A stretch of DNA of 64,000 bases. Origin: Oxytricha trifallax. Its lineage: Eukaryota > Ciliophora > Spirotrichea > Sporadotrichida > Oxytrichidae. Below the pieces are notes generated by a model that was not told the DNA's origin, did no database searches, and worked only from the letters and a program-made list of their open reading frames with translations. This document shows positions 22,934 to 36,359 of this stretch, in pieces (the stretch's first letter is position 1; each line of letters opens with the position of its first letter). Made by a program: the position numbers and the translations under genes. The DNA lies in NCBI GenBank assembly GCA_000711775.1, contig ARYC01017339.1, positions 1-64,000 on the forward strand, written 5' to 3'.

Positions 22934-25900
22934 ATGAGTGCAATATCCAAGGAACATGTGGGTGGTCTAATGGCAGCCATAGACAAGTCTGTGGATGATT
23001 TAGAAGATCTAGCCCTAAATCAAAAGTAGCTCTCTTCTCCTTAAAAATCAGATAGATCTGCTGGTGCAGGTGGTCGAAATCATACTTTAAATAAAAGTAT
23101 AGATTTTCATAGAGATATTTCTGTAATTTAATATTTATGTTCGATATGAGCAATCTCCTAAGACATTTGAACAAATTAAAAATAATATAAGAGATGAGAT
23201 AAAGCAAAGAAAAGAGAAAAATGAAGCCAATTAGCTACTAGCGAAGTATAAAAAACTCCTTTAGAAATAAGATGCTTCTGATGTCCATAACATCCAGTAA
23301 GAGAAAATAGACTTTGTATTACAATTTTTATTCAAAAATTTACTAAGTATTATAAATAGCCCTTCTCCCTCTAAACATCAATGAAGATTTATCGGAGGCG
23401 GTTCTATATGCATACTTCGCGATCCGCTACTTTGACGAGCATATCTTCAAAGTAATTCTAACAAGGACTGGGAAGTTTCAAGCAGACCGTACTCTCAATC
23501 AAATATTTGCAAAGGATAGGAGCTATCAAAGTTTGACTACGGAGAAAAGCTATTCTAGATACAGATTGAACTAGGTAGCATTTGAAATTGCGCTTGAGAA
23601 AGACTACTTATTATATATTTTAACAACGGATAAATCTCTAAATATCATAAATAGTGTTTTGCATTGTATTTAAAAGTTTAATTACTTAGATGTCGCTTTT
23701 CATTTTATAGAGACTGGTCAAGTCCTTATTATTATTCTAACTGAAATTTTTTCATTCAAAGTTCTTAGTTATTATTTTGATAATTTTATTACATGGGAAA
23801 TGGTAAGAAAGATGATTTCCAGACGTCAAGAATACCTAGTAAAGTAATGCATTAAATACGGTTGTAAATTTGATCCAGGGTCTGCTAGTCTCAAGAAAAT
23901 CGTATTTGCTGGTAGAACCGCAGCACCCTTAGAAGATAGAACTATCAAATTAGTCTTTTTTTTTAAATAAGAATTATTCCTCTATACTTAATAGAATTTC
24001 TTATAAAGTATAAAATACTATCTAAATTAGTGGACTTTATCCAAGTGATGCTTGAGTTAAGATGGAAAAGTAAGGAAATAAGAGAAGTTTTGGTCAACTA
24101 TACTAAGAAAGGCAAGATTGACTCTGTTGATATGCGTGAGCTCTTCCTAATGTTTGCAGTTAAAAGAAAGATCAAGCTAAGAAAATAAATTTAAAGATTT
24201 CATGTTAACAATACTACGTTGCAGCATTTAACTATATTTATTTTAATAAGCTAATGTCTTTTCTTATCAACGCAGAAGAATTTATGATGGAATTTCACGA
24301 GGACAATTTCATAGATGTTATTGAGAACGACGCATATGATATGGGAGTACTTTTGTTCAGAGAGTACTTCTTGCAAATTAATGCTAACCCTGAAAAGATA
24401 GTAGGGCTTTTAGTCAATGCCTTTACTAAAACTAATGGTCTTTTGGAAGCTAAATGTTTCCTTTTAAAGAGATTCATTATGAAGATGAAAATTTAATATG
24501 AATTCAACAAATGTATTGTTATTTTAAGTATTTTGCTTATTGAGATTGCATTTAGTTGAAATATAATTCAAATGGTTTTTAATGATGAACTTTGAGTAAG
24601 CTAATAAATTCTTAGAAGCAGTTGAGTAAAGGGTAAACGATTCCTCAAAGGGTAATATTCTGATCTTAACTTTGAATGTTATCAAGGCTACTTGCTTGCT
24701 TGTTGAACTCCTTGAGAAGGTAAAATCTTAATTTAGTTTCCTCAGTCGAAGAGTATATGAGATCAGGCAGAAACTGGTCTAATTGGCTAATGCTTTTATG
24801 AATGATATGCAGTCAGAAGAGGAAATGAGATTTTATTTACTAGAGAGAGACCTTCATATGATTTATTAGATAAACCCCATATTTAATTCTTGAATAAATT
24901 TGGCAATTTAAAATTTTATAAGATAAACCTTGATGAAAGAGACTCGTTAAATATAATATACGATCATGAAATCATTGAACTTCTGAAGAACCCATTCGCT
25001 TAGAACATAGTTTAACAAATTTGGTCAAGTCAGTATAATAACTCTCACTCTTTGTTCACAGTTAGTAGTGTTCATAGATTACTATTTGACTATAATCATT
25101 GCTAGTACGATGAAGAAGAAAACTTGAGGTTTTACAAGTGGAGAGATCTACATAAATATGGGTGTCATGGAAAAATCAATAAATCTTTAACACATTTTTA
25201 CATTTTAAATGTTAATCTTTATAATGGATTCTAAAACCCCATCGATCAATTAAGAATCGAGGATTGGGGTTAAGTACAATTAAATTAAAAATTATTAATT
25301 ATTGGCTGAAAATAAATATAATTAGGCTAAAATCAAATTTGCACACCCTGATTAGATTATTTTATAAGGACAATTAATCGAGCCAATAATTTCTATAATT
25401 AACCCATACATTAAAATTATACGCCAATAATAATTAATTTTTAATTTAATTGTTCTTAACCCCAATCTTCGTGTCTTTATTGATTAATGGTGTTTTAGTT
25501 TTAAGTCTGGAGATATTCAGGAGAATCCAGACATTTAGTTCAATCAATCTGCACTCTCATCTTTGTAATAATCTTTCATCTCTTGATAGTTGATCATTTA
25601 TCAAACTCTCTGACTTTAATTGACAGTAACGATTAGATTTAATTCTGGAAGAACAAATACAATGAGAGATGGATTATGAATAACAAATTGACTCAAGATA
25701 CCATTGACTAGAGATTCAGTATGATATAAATGTGGTATGAGAGAGTTTATAACTTTTAATATGATGCGCAGATTATATTAGGCTTGATGCATTTGTCATG
25801 GATGTACATCATGCAGCACGGATTTAATGTGGTGTTTGCAACAAAAAACAAGAGATTCACTCATTTAGTTTTAATAAAAATAAACTAATAGTAAATTAAT

Positions 25901-28900
25901 CTATTCAAAAGATTTGAAAGGTTTTGTATGTTATTTCATAGTGCTTAAATTCATAAATTAGTTAACTTTGGGAATTTCCTTGATTTCTCAGCATTCTTAA
26001 TAACCTTGCTTTATACTTTCACCTACTACAAAGGCTATAGATTGAACACATTCCTTTAGAGTTTCTAATCTTGGGAACTTGGAGAAATCTATTGGTACAA
26101 TTACATGAGAAGCCCCATAAATGAGAGTGCAGTTCTAATCTCTTTTATGGTTGTGCTCTGGCTTAAAATTGGTTATTAATTCAAGCTAATCAATTTAACA
26201 GGAGGGATCTATGCAGTATTAGTGAAGCTATTTAATCAAATGCTTATATACGCAGTTTTCTATTTCTCAGTTCTTTTTATATTCTCAGTCATTGGAGTTG
26301 TACTGTTTAATGATATGGAAGAGTTTAGAGCACTTCATACTACACTTTTCACAATGTTTAAAGCAACAATACAAGAATATGATGTTGACAAAATGAAGGA
26401 TGCCAGAGTTGGAGCTTTCTTAGGATACTTTTACTACTTGAGTTTCTTGATTCTGAATATCATACTCATTATCAATTTGATTGTCGCGAGACTAGCTCAT
26501 TCTTACAAAATTTACAATAAAGATAGGGAGATTTTGAAACTTTTAGCTACTCTTAGTGTCAGAGAAGTCTCCGAGGCAGATGATAAGTACAGTGCAGTAA
26601 TTTCTGCTCCTTTTCCATTAAACATAATGAACTTGGTTTTTGGAAGTATAGTTATCTCAATGAAATCTCAAACTGCAAACATTGTACTTCTCAGTATATA
26701 TTACTTACCACTGTCCTTTGTATGCATAACAGTCTTTATCGTGTACTAATTGATAATTCTTCCATTTTGCTACTTCAAAATAATCGGGCATAAGTTTGCC
26801 TTAATGGTAAAATCTCCCTAAGGTATAGGTGCTAGATCTACTTTAGATAGAGCTGGTTAAGCGATAGTATTCCTGATATGTGGATTACCTTTACTCGCTC
26901 TTTCAACGTTCGTAGATATATTCTGGTTTATAAAACATCTTTGCATGATGGATTTAGATAAGAGTCACTTATAAGTTTAGTAGACTACAAATCTAAATAG
27001 GAGAACTTACAAGAAAATGATTCAGTACTTTGAGTAGAAAAATGAACAGCTAGTTCCTTAGAAAAAAGTTGCTGAAGACCTTAGAGATTATCTTGATGTA
27101 GTGGAGGGCATCAGATGTCTTGTTTTTGGAAGACCAAAGAAAATACCAAACGACAAAGTGGGTCTATATGTTACCTATGCCTAATAGTATATCTAGCAAG
27201 CTTAAGGAAAGAAAACTCAAGGATTTGAGTTAATGATGGAGGGTCTAGAAACTAAGGAAGATGTAGTAGAGCAAGTTGTAAAGGAATATGAAGTGGTAAA
27301 ACAAGTACTTTTGAACAATTCTATCCCAGTTGATATGAGAGAAATCTAATAAAATAATGTTAAGAGAAAGGGATGGGGTAAGAGACTTCTCTTTGATAAG
27401 AAAACTTTTCATGCCTTACTTTTGGATTTAGAGCGCATGAGAAATGTTCTTAACTTAAAGAAGAGTTTCTACATCTTCCATATATAATTAAAATCAAGTC
27501 TTATTTAGTAATTAGTATGGAAGTCTTTATTATACCTTATGAGGGAAAGCCAGCTTAGCTTACAAGCTGGCACTTAAAAGTAGAGCAACGTATTACTAAT
27601 ACTCTAAAATTCTTGAACACCTCAAGACTTTTGAAAATCATTGGCTATGACCCTATTTATCACATTAAAATGGAGAATATCAATTTCGCTATGGGAAACA
27701 AAATCCCTGTCTACGAAGATCAAGTTCACCTAAATCAGATCAAAGTTCAAGTTCCCCATTAATTCAAATCGGAAAGAAAGATCGTGGGAGAAGCTCGTCA
27801 AGAAAATCTTAATCAAAACATGAACTTTATGTTAAACAAGTATTAAAATTCCTCCAGACAAATCAAAGAAATCACTGATATCTTGAAGAGGTTAAATACA
27901 AGCAATAGCTAACTGTACAGAGATATGGTTGTACCAAGTGACAATAAGTAATAGGTGAATCAAGAAAACAAAAACCCTAATAAAAATTAGGTGAAAAAGC
28001 GAAGTGCTTATAACTACAATGAAATTGACGATGGTTAGAGGGATAGTGATTAATTGATCAAGAAAGACTCTTATATCGATCATGAAATTTTAAAATTAAA
28101 AAATTGTATTTATAAAATTTAAACAGAAAATATATCCAATATGATTAATTAAAAAATGGAACATACCTGAGAACAACAATAAATACTACATACGGTAAGT
28201 AAGTTATATTATTTTCATTTAAACTTAGCAATTATCGTTATAATTAATGATTTTTTTATAGAATTGCACAAGACACTGATATTCAATATAAAATAGCTTG
28301 AAAATAATTAATTAATATTACAAATAAAGGAAATATTATCAGCTAATAAAACAAAGAGAGGAGACACCATCGTTATTTAGATTATCTCGAAAATAATTAT
28401 AATCTCTAATTATATGATATATCTAAGGCTCATAAACTTGTTCGCTAAATCAATTCATTTAGAGTAGAATTGCAAATAATAAATATAAACGCAGTTTATA
28501 TTAGGGTGGAATTATTTATATTTAAGCAAACATTTTTTCGCAGTTTTATATTTATATTGATGCATATACTTAAAACTATTAAATTAATGCCAGTTATTCT
28601 GTATTTTGTATTTATCATTTCCAAATGTTTTGTGTTTTTTCAATAATAATCACGGTGGTGACAGAGTATCATTTGCTTTGAACCCTATCATATCAAATGA
28701 CATGCATGATTTTATTATTATTATTGGAAAATTAATAAACCATTTTTTGTTAATTTTTTAAAAAAGATCATGATGTGAATTACGATTCAAGAAATTCTAA
28801 GTAGAAACAAGTGAACTACATTTCTCCATCTAAATTAGGAGTTATCGGAAATGATGAGTATTTGGACTTTGATAAGAAAAACAGCAAAAATAAAAATATG

Positions 28901-29014
28901 AGGATTCATTACAGTGAGAGAAGCGACACTGAAGCATAAGTTACTGAAGAAGAGGAATCTGATGGTAAGAAGCCAGGTCACGGCTAAGTAAACTAAATGA
29001 AGAAGAAGAAATGA
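22934..29014 (+). CDS. Large ciliate cation channel (TRP/ion-transport type), interrupted by IESs and an inverted-repeat element
   Basis: ATG 22934; the probable stop is TGA 29012. The N-terminal cytosolic part (about 23160-25180) is helical, with acidic and Gln-rich segments. The membrane part spans 25530-27000 with at least six hydrophobic helices. The last pair flanks a pore-like loop (FSVIGVVLFNDMEEFRALHTTLFTMFKATIQEYDVDKM, about 26280-26400), followed by LSFLILNIILIINLIVARL. This S5-pore-S6 order with a post-S6 helix resembles TRP/polycystin-like channels of ciliates. The C-terminal tail (26960-29014) is basic and acidic with coiled-coil potential. Interruptions occur near 23110-23140, 23330, 23960, 24190, 24890, 25190-25500 (element), 25870, 27490-27520 and 28110-28760. 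Ion selectivity cannot be told. A ciliary or plasma-membrane location is inferred. Confidence 0.7.
25231..25498. mobile_element. Inverted-repeat element (MITE-like) inside the channel gene
   Basis: The left arm begins CTAAAACCCCATCGATCAAT; the right arm is its near-complement, ending GTTTTAG. Arms of about 75 bp with a few mismatches enclose an AT-rich core; total 268 bp. It sits between two coding blocks of the channel. No coding capacity of its own. Probably a non-autonomous transposon removed as (part of) an IES. Confidence 0.75.
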
Positions 29015-29156
29015 AATGTTTTACTTAATACACTGTATGTTAATATAAGCGATTTCACATTTACAACTTAATTTAATGATTATCAACTGTTAATTAAAAT
29101 GAATTGTTTATCGCATGATGTTCAACTTTATCAACAAAATTTAATGTCATAAATAA

Positions 29157-29794
29157 TCATAAAATAATATTTCTCTTAAATTGAAACAAGTTTTCCATTT
29201 TGCAGAATCTTTGAACCTCCCCTATATTATCACTCCAAAAAAACATCTCGTACTTCCTCAGGCTCAAACTTAAAAATTTCATAAACTTTGCATCATTTTC
29301 GTTGTTATAGTAAAGCATAACTGGCACTTTACAGTATGTCTCTTTGAGATATCCCAGAATTTGAGTTATTTATCTTTGTTATTATTTTATTGTGAGATGG
29401 CCATTTCCACAACCCATTTTTTCACACTACGAATCTTCTTAAGTGTTTTTGGAATTTGAAGTTCCTTTTGAGCTTGCTCTGCAATCGTTTTTGTGAATTA
29501 TTAAATTCTAAAGTACAATCCTGAATCTATATAAAGTTTCTGAGGTCAAAAGCTGTGGCTTTATAAGGAAATAGGACTTTAGGAAGGAAATCGTTTGGTG
29601 TTAATCTTAAAATATCAAGTGATTTATCTTTAGGATCTTGCTAGTTAAAAAATTACAATATGTATTAACAGTGAAGTTTCTTGATCAATTTTCGCATTAA
29701 TAGAAGGTGTGTTTTAACTTAAATTTCCTTAAGATCCATGATTATTTTAGCTTTCATCAATAAAGAAAGATTCCTCTATATTATTTGAGCTCAT
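29157..29794 (-). CDS. Unknown protein, interrupted
   Basis: ATG 29794 (MSSNNIEESFFIDESQNN). Coding blocks lie at 29794-29670, 29640-29500, 29490-29390 and 29385-29157, in changing frames with AT-rich joints, ending at TGA 29157. Blocks include LRLTPNDFLPKVLFPYKATA and ETYCKVPVMLYYNNENDAKF. I recognise no domain. The gene is convergent with the channel gene, whose stop is 140 bp away. Confidence 0.5.
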
Positions 29795-30186
29795 GTTTAT
29801 CCTCTCTGACTTGTCATCATCAATCCCATTTTTCATGTCTTTATTTATCTGCTTAAACATTTCATCACAACTTTGTTTCATTTATACGTTTGTTGATGAT
29901 GAAAAAGTGCTGCTTGAGCAAAGAGTCCAGCATACGACTGCTTTATGCTTGAAACTTTTATCTAATTTTGATGTAAAGCCCTATGCTAAAAAATAAAAAG
30001 AAATTTGATGATTAAGAAACATTTTGATATAAGATCATCATTTTTAATTTCATATATATATATTTAGCTATATTTATTCCTCAGTTAGTCTATAATAAGG
30101 AATATATTGATTTAAATCATAAGTTAAAAAAGTAATGTTTTTTATTATGTTTAGAATTTAATTTTTTTTACATTAATTTGGGTTTA

Positions 30187-32588
30187 TCATTATAGAGCAC
30201 CGATTTCTTCATTAAAAAAACGCCATTAAAATAATAAAGTTGACATAGTAATTTATACAACCATTTAATCCAGTTCATCTCTAATTTAAGCCAGCTCCTA
30301 CAAGGTGGCTCTCTGCCCTGGTGTGATAATATTCCCACCTTTTTCAAGCTAAAAGCTTTTAGAGAATAAGTATGACACACCTGCTAGAAAAGTTGCTCCT
30401 ATTAAAATCCTAGTACCTACTATAAGGAGGACTAAGAGGTATAGCGATTTATAAAAGGGGTCCTGAATAAAATTTTTGAATTCTGCAAAGTTGTAGAAAT
30501 TCACTTGATAAAGAGAGACTATCGCATTGAAAATTGTCTTGAATTCTTTTACATCTTAGTTCAGTAATACAAACAATCCCTATAAACAATCATAATTAAA
30601 ATAGTATATGTTCTAACCGAGATACCCCCCCCTCAACCTTAACCGAGATACCCCTCCCCATACCCCCTCCACCCCCAACCTATTTTATAATAATAAAATA
30701 ATATAATAATTTATAAAATCTTTTATAAATGAGTATTTTATAAATTAATCATTATTATTAATTTAAATATAATTAAGATTATTAAGCTTTAATTATAAAT
30801 AAAAATAATATTCAATCAATAAAATTTTAAAATTCTCATTATAAAAGATTTTATAAATTATTATAATTATTTAATCAATAATTTTCAAAATTCTCATTTA
30901 TAAAAGATTTTATAAATTATTAAATTATTTTTTTATTATAAAATAGGTTGGGGGTGGGGAGGGGTATGGGGAGGGGTATCTCGGTGTATGGTGGGGAGGG
31001 GGGTGGGGAGGGGTATCTCGGTTAGAACAAGTATTCATACAATAGACCAACAAAGAAAGCAGACTGACATCACAAAAAAAGTAATGAGTAAATATGGCTT
31101 TAATCTGTAGATAGAATTCAGGATTCTTTTGAGAGAAGAGAAAATTTTGAATTGGCATAAAATTTGATAGAATCTAAAAGGTAAAAATATCCCACCAAAA
31201 GCCAAGAATACCAACTGTATTTGCCACAGTACTATATACTAATTGAAGTCATAAAATATGTCAACATCATTAAAAGTGTATTGGTTCAAAGTTTTCATAA
31301 AGCCTGTGTTTGTTAATTGCGTAAAAGTAGCACCTATGTTAAATAAGTACTATATTATAACCAAAAAGGTTACTAGTTTCTCCGATAGACCATACGATGC
31401 TTCGTATATTGTCCTAGCAATCATGCACAAAACAATGATTAAGAAGACAATAATATAAGTTTTATGAAAGATATTTTTGAAAGTCATTTCATTTTGAAAT
31501 AAATGTAGATGTTTGTGATTCTTTTTTCACTTTCAACTGTAGCGTTAATTGAGTAAAACTTATACGAGCCCATCAAAATTCCATCTCCATTATCTTCTAC
31601 TGAAAAAATAAAGATGAAGTAAGAGTCAACCCAGGTGCAGTAAATATTCCATTATACTATCACAGCGCGAGTATACTCGTCAAGCCATTTGTTCTACTCT
31701 AATTTTTGCAAAATCTTTATTGTTCAATTGTTGTAAAAATTGAAATCCACAAGAAATGCATCATTTTTATAGTCAGTGCTAAATCCTTGATAAAGTGAAA
31801 TATTTATTAGGGTATAAATGTTATTTCATGCAGTATCTAGTGCTATAAGATTAATATATCCTTATATTTGTTGGCTTGCTTTGATACTCTTCACAGTTTT
31901 TCAAGGCACATTTCGATCTATTTGTGAAAGGAACTGGATAATAATAAGCTTTTGTCGTACCTTGTTCCCCTCTCCCATTATCTATGTAATTCTTATTGCA
32001 TTGCTTACTGTACATAGCTTTCACACATTCTATAAATCAATTCAATAAAAAGTAAAGCAATTTATTATGATTGTAGATTTTGATATTACCTTGAGTTAGT
32101 TGTGGAATTGTTGAGCAGTTAAGCTTTACAAACATGCAGTCTGAAGTATCTACTCTAAATTAAACCATTCTTGTTAAACCGATCGGCTGTAATGGAGAAC
32201 TTAAATACTCATTCCATATTTTTTAACCTACAAATTCTAAAGTTTAAAGACAGATCCTTTAAAATTCTAAAACAAGAAACACTATAAACTACATACTTAG
32301 CAAATTCTAAATGTAATTGTAGACTTGTGGATAATTAGAGAATTCAGTGACATTAGGCTCTAAGTTAAAGTATTCAATCAAATTCATTCTCATTGTGTAA
32401 AGTTCAATATCTCCATTTGATATTTTCTAGGATGACAAAATAACTAGCACCTAGAAGCAATTATAGTAGATTCTTATGGATTTACTTACTGTGTAAAATA
32501 CTACATAAAGCAATAAAGTCAATCACTCATAATTAGTAGATAAAATTATGTTAGTGAAAGTCTTCTGTCTCTTTTTTGAAATTATCAT
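30187..32588 (-). CDS. Polycystin (PKD2)-family cation channel, interrupted
   Basis: ATG 32588, TGA 30187. Diagnostic polycystin features are present. The first extracellular block has IWNEYLSSPLQPIGLTRMVQ (about 32200) and C residues at DTSDCMFVKLNC. The signature WLDEYTRAVIV lies at about 31650-31690, then a TM-rich region 31490-31040 (HKTYIIVFLIIVLCMIA; GGIFLPFRFYQILCQFK), the usual S2-S5. After an inserted element (30610-31029), the pore-S6 block runs 30600-30350 (FIQDPFYKSLYLLVLLIVGT), with a short helical tail. An in-frame TGA at about 32523-32525 and several frame changes (near 32100-32060 and 31810-31740) indicate small IESs or damage. PKD2-type channels act in cilia as Ca2+-permeable channels, and that role is inferred here. 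Family assignment is strong. Confidence 0.8.
30610..31029. mobile_element. Inverted-repeat element with G/C-run ends inside the polycystin gene
   Basis: The left end reads GTTCTAACCGAGATACCCCC; the right end GGGTATCTCGGTTAGAAC. Each end carries two copies of the ACCGAGATACCCC unit separated by C- or G-rich DNA. AT-rich subrepeats in the core (TTTATAAAATCTTTTATAA type) also pair. Total about 420 bp, no ORF. It lies between the transmembrane and pore blocks of the channel. Confidence 0.8.
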
Positions 32589-33009
32589 TTTAAATTCTCA
32601 AATTATTGCTTAAAATTAGATGATACAATATATTAAATTATATTAATTGGTTATTATTATTATTGGTTGTAAGAATACTTGGATGAGCTCAATTTTAAAA
32701 GATAATTATCTGAAATTTTCTTTTTTAGCAATTATTAATTAATGTTATATTTAATAAATCACAGTAAACTTCTCAGAATTTCTCAAATCTATTTTCAAAT
32801 AAAGATGATATATAATCTTGAAAATAACTTTTAATTCCCATTTTAATTAGGCCTTGATAATCAAAATTCTATAAATTCATATTTAACTCAACTAACATAT
32901 TTCAGGAATATTATATTATAATTATTAAAATTAAATTAATTAACTTATTAATAACAAAATGACTTAATCACATCAAATATGCAAAATGCAATCTTATAAA
33001 TAAAAAGGA
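32589..33009. other. Divergent intergenic region
   Basis: AT-rich, including an ATT-repeat run near 32650. It separates divergent start codons at 32588 (-) and 33010 (+). No feature recognised. Confidence 0.45.
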
Positions 33010-34737
33010 ATGCTTTTATTACTAACTACCTCGCTTTTCTTATTTCAATTAGCTTTTTGTGATTGCATTGGAGATTAATGCTTAGAATATGATAAAGATT
33101 AACAAAGTCAAAAATAAATATCGCCAATCGATGATTTTCCATATTATAAAGAAGAAATAAACTTTAGTCCAAACTATAAGCAAAGTTTGGCAGACATTTA
33201 ATCAATTCCCGATATACTTTCATTATAAAGTGTGTTTTTATTTTTGCTTATAATAAAGTGTAGATACATAAACTAATGAGTAGATAAAAATGGAAGCCTA
33301 AACCAGTTAATAACTAGTAGAAAATTCAGATTCTAATAGTAATCCTCTTTAAAATGCAGTAAATACAGAATTCTGTGAGAGCAACTATGAATGTATATCT
33401 ACTACTTTTTGTTGTAGTACATATTCATGTGTCCACCCCTAGATATGTTTACATGGCCAGAAATTACATAGTGATATTTGTGATTATAACTTTGAATGTC
33501 TGTCAAGGTGTTGTCATGATAGTATTATCATAATAGAAATTCTCATCTTTTTAAATTCCCAATCAGAATGTTTATTGATTTTATCTTAGTTATTTCTCTA
33601 AGATTCTTAATTATTTCTCGTTAAGCAATAAATGCTCACATTTTCTAGAATGCTATGAAAAATGCGAAGTTAACAGCGACTGTAAAATGACAAATTGTTG
33701 TTCTGAAGGTTACTGTACTTAAAGCATTGTATGTAATGGAAACAAAGCAGTAGGAGATCATTGTGAGTAAGATTCAGAATGTCTCACAAATTTTTGCTTT
33801 AATACTTAATGTCAGACTGAGTCAATCCTTTTCCCAATATGGGTGTGGATACTTATAGTTGGAATAGTTCTATTATCAGTGGGACTACTTGCTCTAAGTG
33901 TTATGTATCACTTCAAGTCTGGTTGTTTCAGATAGAAAATTGATATCAGCCTTGCTTTAAACAATATAGCTGATCATAAATCTAGGAGAGAACCTTTACT
34001 CGCTCCTTTGAGCGACATAGGTCATGATATAATAGTGCAAAATACTTCTAGAAGATTCCTATATCAAAACCCTCGAAAGATCATGAACCAAAATTTGCCA
34101 GTTGAAGCCAAATTTCATGCTACACCCATTCATGAAGTTAAGAGTGAAAATTAGTATTATACTTATGATCCACACACCAAGTCTAATCTTTAGAGTGACA
34201 CATCTTCTAGTCATTATAAAATATGTCGTCTTTTTATATTTCTTTTTATAAAGAAATTGACTATAGTCCTCATCTAGAGAAGAGAGTAAACGAAGTCAAT
34301 CCACTACTACCAATAAACAATGGAACGATTCTTAAAAATCTTCAAACTTAGAATCATAAATTTAGCTCCATTCAAGCGACAATAATAATAAAACTTCAAC
34401 AACGAACTTGGCACCAATATTGTTATAGAAATAAAGTAATTAAAGAAAGAATGAAAGTCATTTAGAGGGCATGTAAACTACTAAGAATACAAGTTTCAAA
34501 TAGAAAAGGGTTCAGTGGGAGCAAATAGATTCATAGCAAGATGAATCTCAGATGCCTACCGAAAAATATAACTACTCTTTATATATAATCAATCCTTAAA
34601 TCTATCTTAACTTATTGATTTTTGGGAAACAATATATTTATGCGTAATATATATTTAGTTATAATATATTCATCCAAATCTTAATTCAATTTCTTATGTA
34701 TGTTAAAATTAGAAGTTTATTCATACTTAACAAATGA
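33010..34737 (+). CDS. Cys-rich single-pass membrane protein (receptor-like)
   Basis: ATG 33010 starts a signal peptide (LLLLTTSLFLFQLAFCDCIG). The extracellular part is rich in paired cysteines: CESNYECISTTFCCSTYSC, CDYNFECLSRCC, CYEKCEVNSDCKMTNCC and CEQDSECLTNFC, repeats with a C-x4/5-C-x5-CC spacing as in small disulfide-rich domains. A transmembrane helix follows at about 33835-33905 (WVWILIVGIVLLSVGLLALS). The cytosolic tail is long and Ser/Asn/Gln-rich. A clear IES lies at 33225; another interrupts at about 33535-33615. Near 34210-34330 the frame changes again. The stop is TGA 34735 if the tail frame is right. A surface or contractile-vacuole receptor role is speculation; no kinase or enzyme domain is seen. 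Confidence 0.65.
33225..33252. other. 28-nt IES with a 9-bp pointer
   Basis: ATAAAGTGT at 33225-33233 repeats exactly at 33253-33261. Excision joins ILSLQSVDTQTNEQIK in frame. The longest and cleanest pointer in the window. Confidence 0.85.
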
Positions 34738-36359
34738 TATATTCTTGATTTATAAGGTCTCTTGAATTTGTTTTTACTTTTTGTAATAGATATTATCTGA
34801 GTTTTTTCTTCAAATTTTTGAATGGTTACATCTAATCTTTGAATTTTTGCTAAACAGTAATACTATTATTAATCAATAAATATTTTTAGATGAAGCCAAG
34901 ATAAAATATGCAATTTAAATCATACTTCGATATCTTAATATTGTCTATTACTCTCATTCAATATTCATCTATATTCTATTATATTCTTTAAGAAATTGGT
35001 TGGGAGGTCTAGGGAATTTTTCAAAGAATAAAATCAATTTTCTTTACTATTAAATGAGTTGAAGCTAAATAGTTTTAACCTAAACTGTACATTATATCGA
35101 TAAACCCCAATCAAATCATATTCTTGAAGCAAATCAAGAGAATAAATAGTAATTAAACTAATAATATTTTAGGGTTTTAAATAGGTTTAAATTTGATAGA
35201 AGTTATAGTCTCTTAATTCACTTTTTAAAAACATTTGATCATTATTATTTTACATATCGAAGGTTAGTGGCAACCATAGCATCAACAAGATTAGCTTTTC
35301 ATCAAACAACAATCAGATTAATTTGATGACAATCTTCGTATTTAAGAATTGATGAAATCCTCAAAGTTTTCCTCTTAAAGCATAATAAACTTATAACAAA
35401 TGTAACAACCATCTCAAGCTAAGATGCAAAAGTAACTCACTAAGACTCTCTACTCAGAAGACTATATTTCTATAGTGTTTTGTATGATAATAAGTTTCTT
35501 AAATATTTTATATATTAAAAGACTTCTTGAGTGAGTCAAATCTCAGCAATTAAATCTACGATAGTAATACTGGGTAAATCAGAAAACAATCACATTAACA
35601 AAACTAAATCGACTAAACTCTCTTAATTTAAGAGTAGGAATAAAAATAAACTAAAAGTAAGGGAGAGCTGTCAGATGAAGATGGATATTAAGAAAGTTCG
35701 GAAGATGAGAGTGGATAGAAATAATCAAATAAAAATAATACAAGTGATATTGGTAAGAATTTAATTATTTACGAAATTAAGATTAAGTAGTGGATTTAAA
35801 TTTAGGGCCTATATATTTTTAATTTTTGATACATTCAGATATATTATTATTTTCATCTTTTATAGTCTCTTCTATTATTTTGGTGATAGTCATGAATATG
35901 CATGAGTTTATAGTTTTGTCATCTTCAAAGGATCATTTTTAAATTATTCATTTATTGGATTTTATCAAAAGTATTTTTTCTTTGATTTCATAGTTGCTTA
36001 TCTTTTTTTCTCTGAATTCATCAGGTTTCTATGAACTCCTTATTTTGCATCAATTTGTTAAGTTTTTTATCTAAATTTGATTTATATTTTGAATTATTTC
36101 ATAATAAATTGTATTCTTGTAATAATACATGATTCAATCCATGTATTCTGATTAATTTGATTTATTTTAAGTTCACTTAAATTTACTTATTACTTTTAAT
36201 TCAAATTAAATTAAGTTCATTAATCTGAATTATTAATTTGGATATTTAAATATTAGATATTCGATATTACTCTATTTAAGAGTAATGAATCAGTTCATAC
36301 ATATAATTAAAAAAAGTTGAAATCAAATTTAAAGTTAAAGTTTAAAAATCAAAATTCAA
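34738..36359 (+). other. Coding fragments of an unknown Gln/Ser-rich protein in an otherwise AT-rich region
   Basis: Two stretches look coding on the plus strand. At about 35360-35480 there is SSKFSSQSIINLQQMQQPSQ. At about 35525-35760 there is a Gln/Asp/Ser-rich acidic run (KGELSDEDGYQESSEDESGQ) free of TGA. Neither has a clear start, stop or domain, and the intervening sequence is IES-like. They could be MDSs of a small gene or of a scrambled one completed elsewhere. The rest (34738-35080 and 35780-36359) shows nothing beyond AT-rich DNA and presumably the Piwi promoter. Confidence 0.35.

Noticed and set aside
30610..31029. C/G-rich repeats as a possible CRISPR array or telomere seed
   Set aside because: The repeats are inverted, only two per end, in a eukaryotic gene interruption; they fit a transposon-like element.
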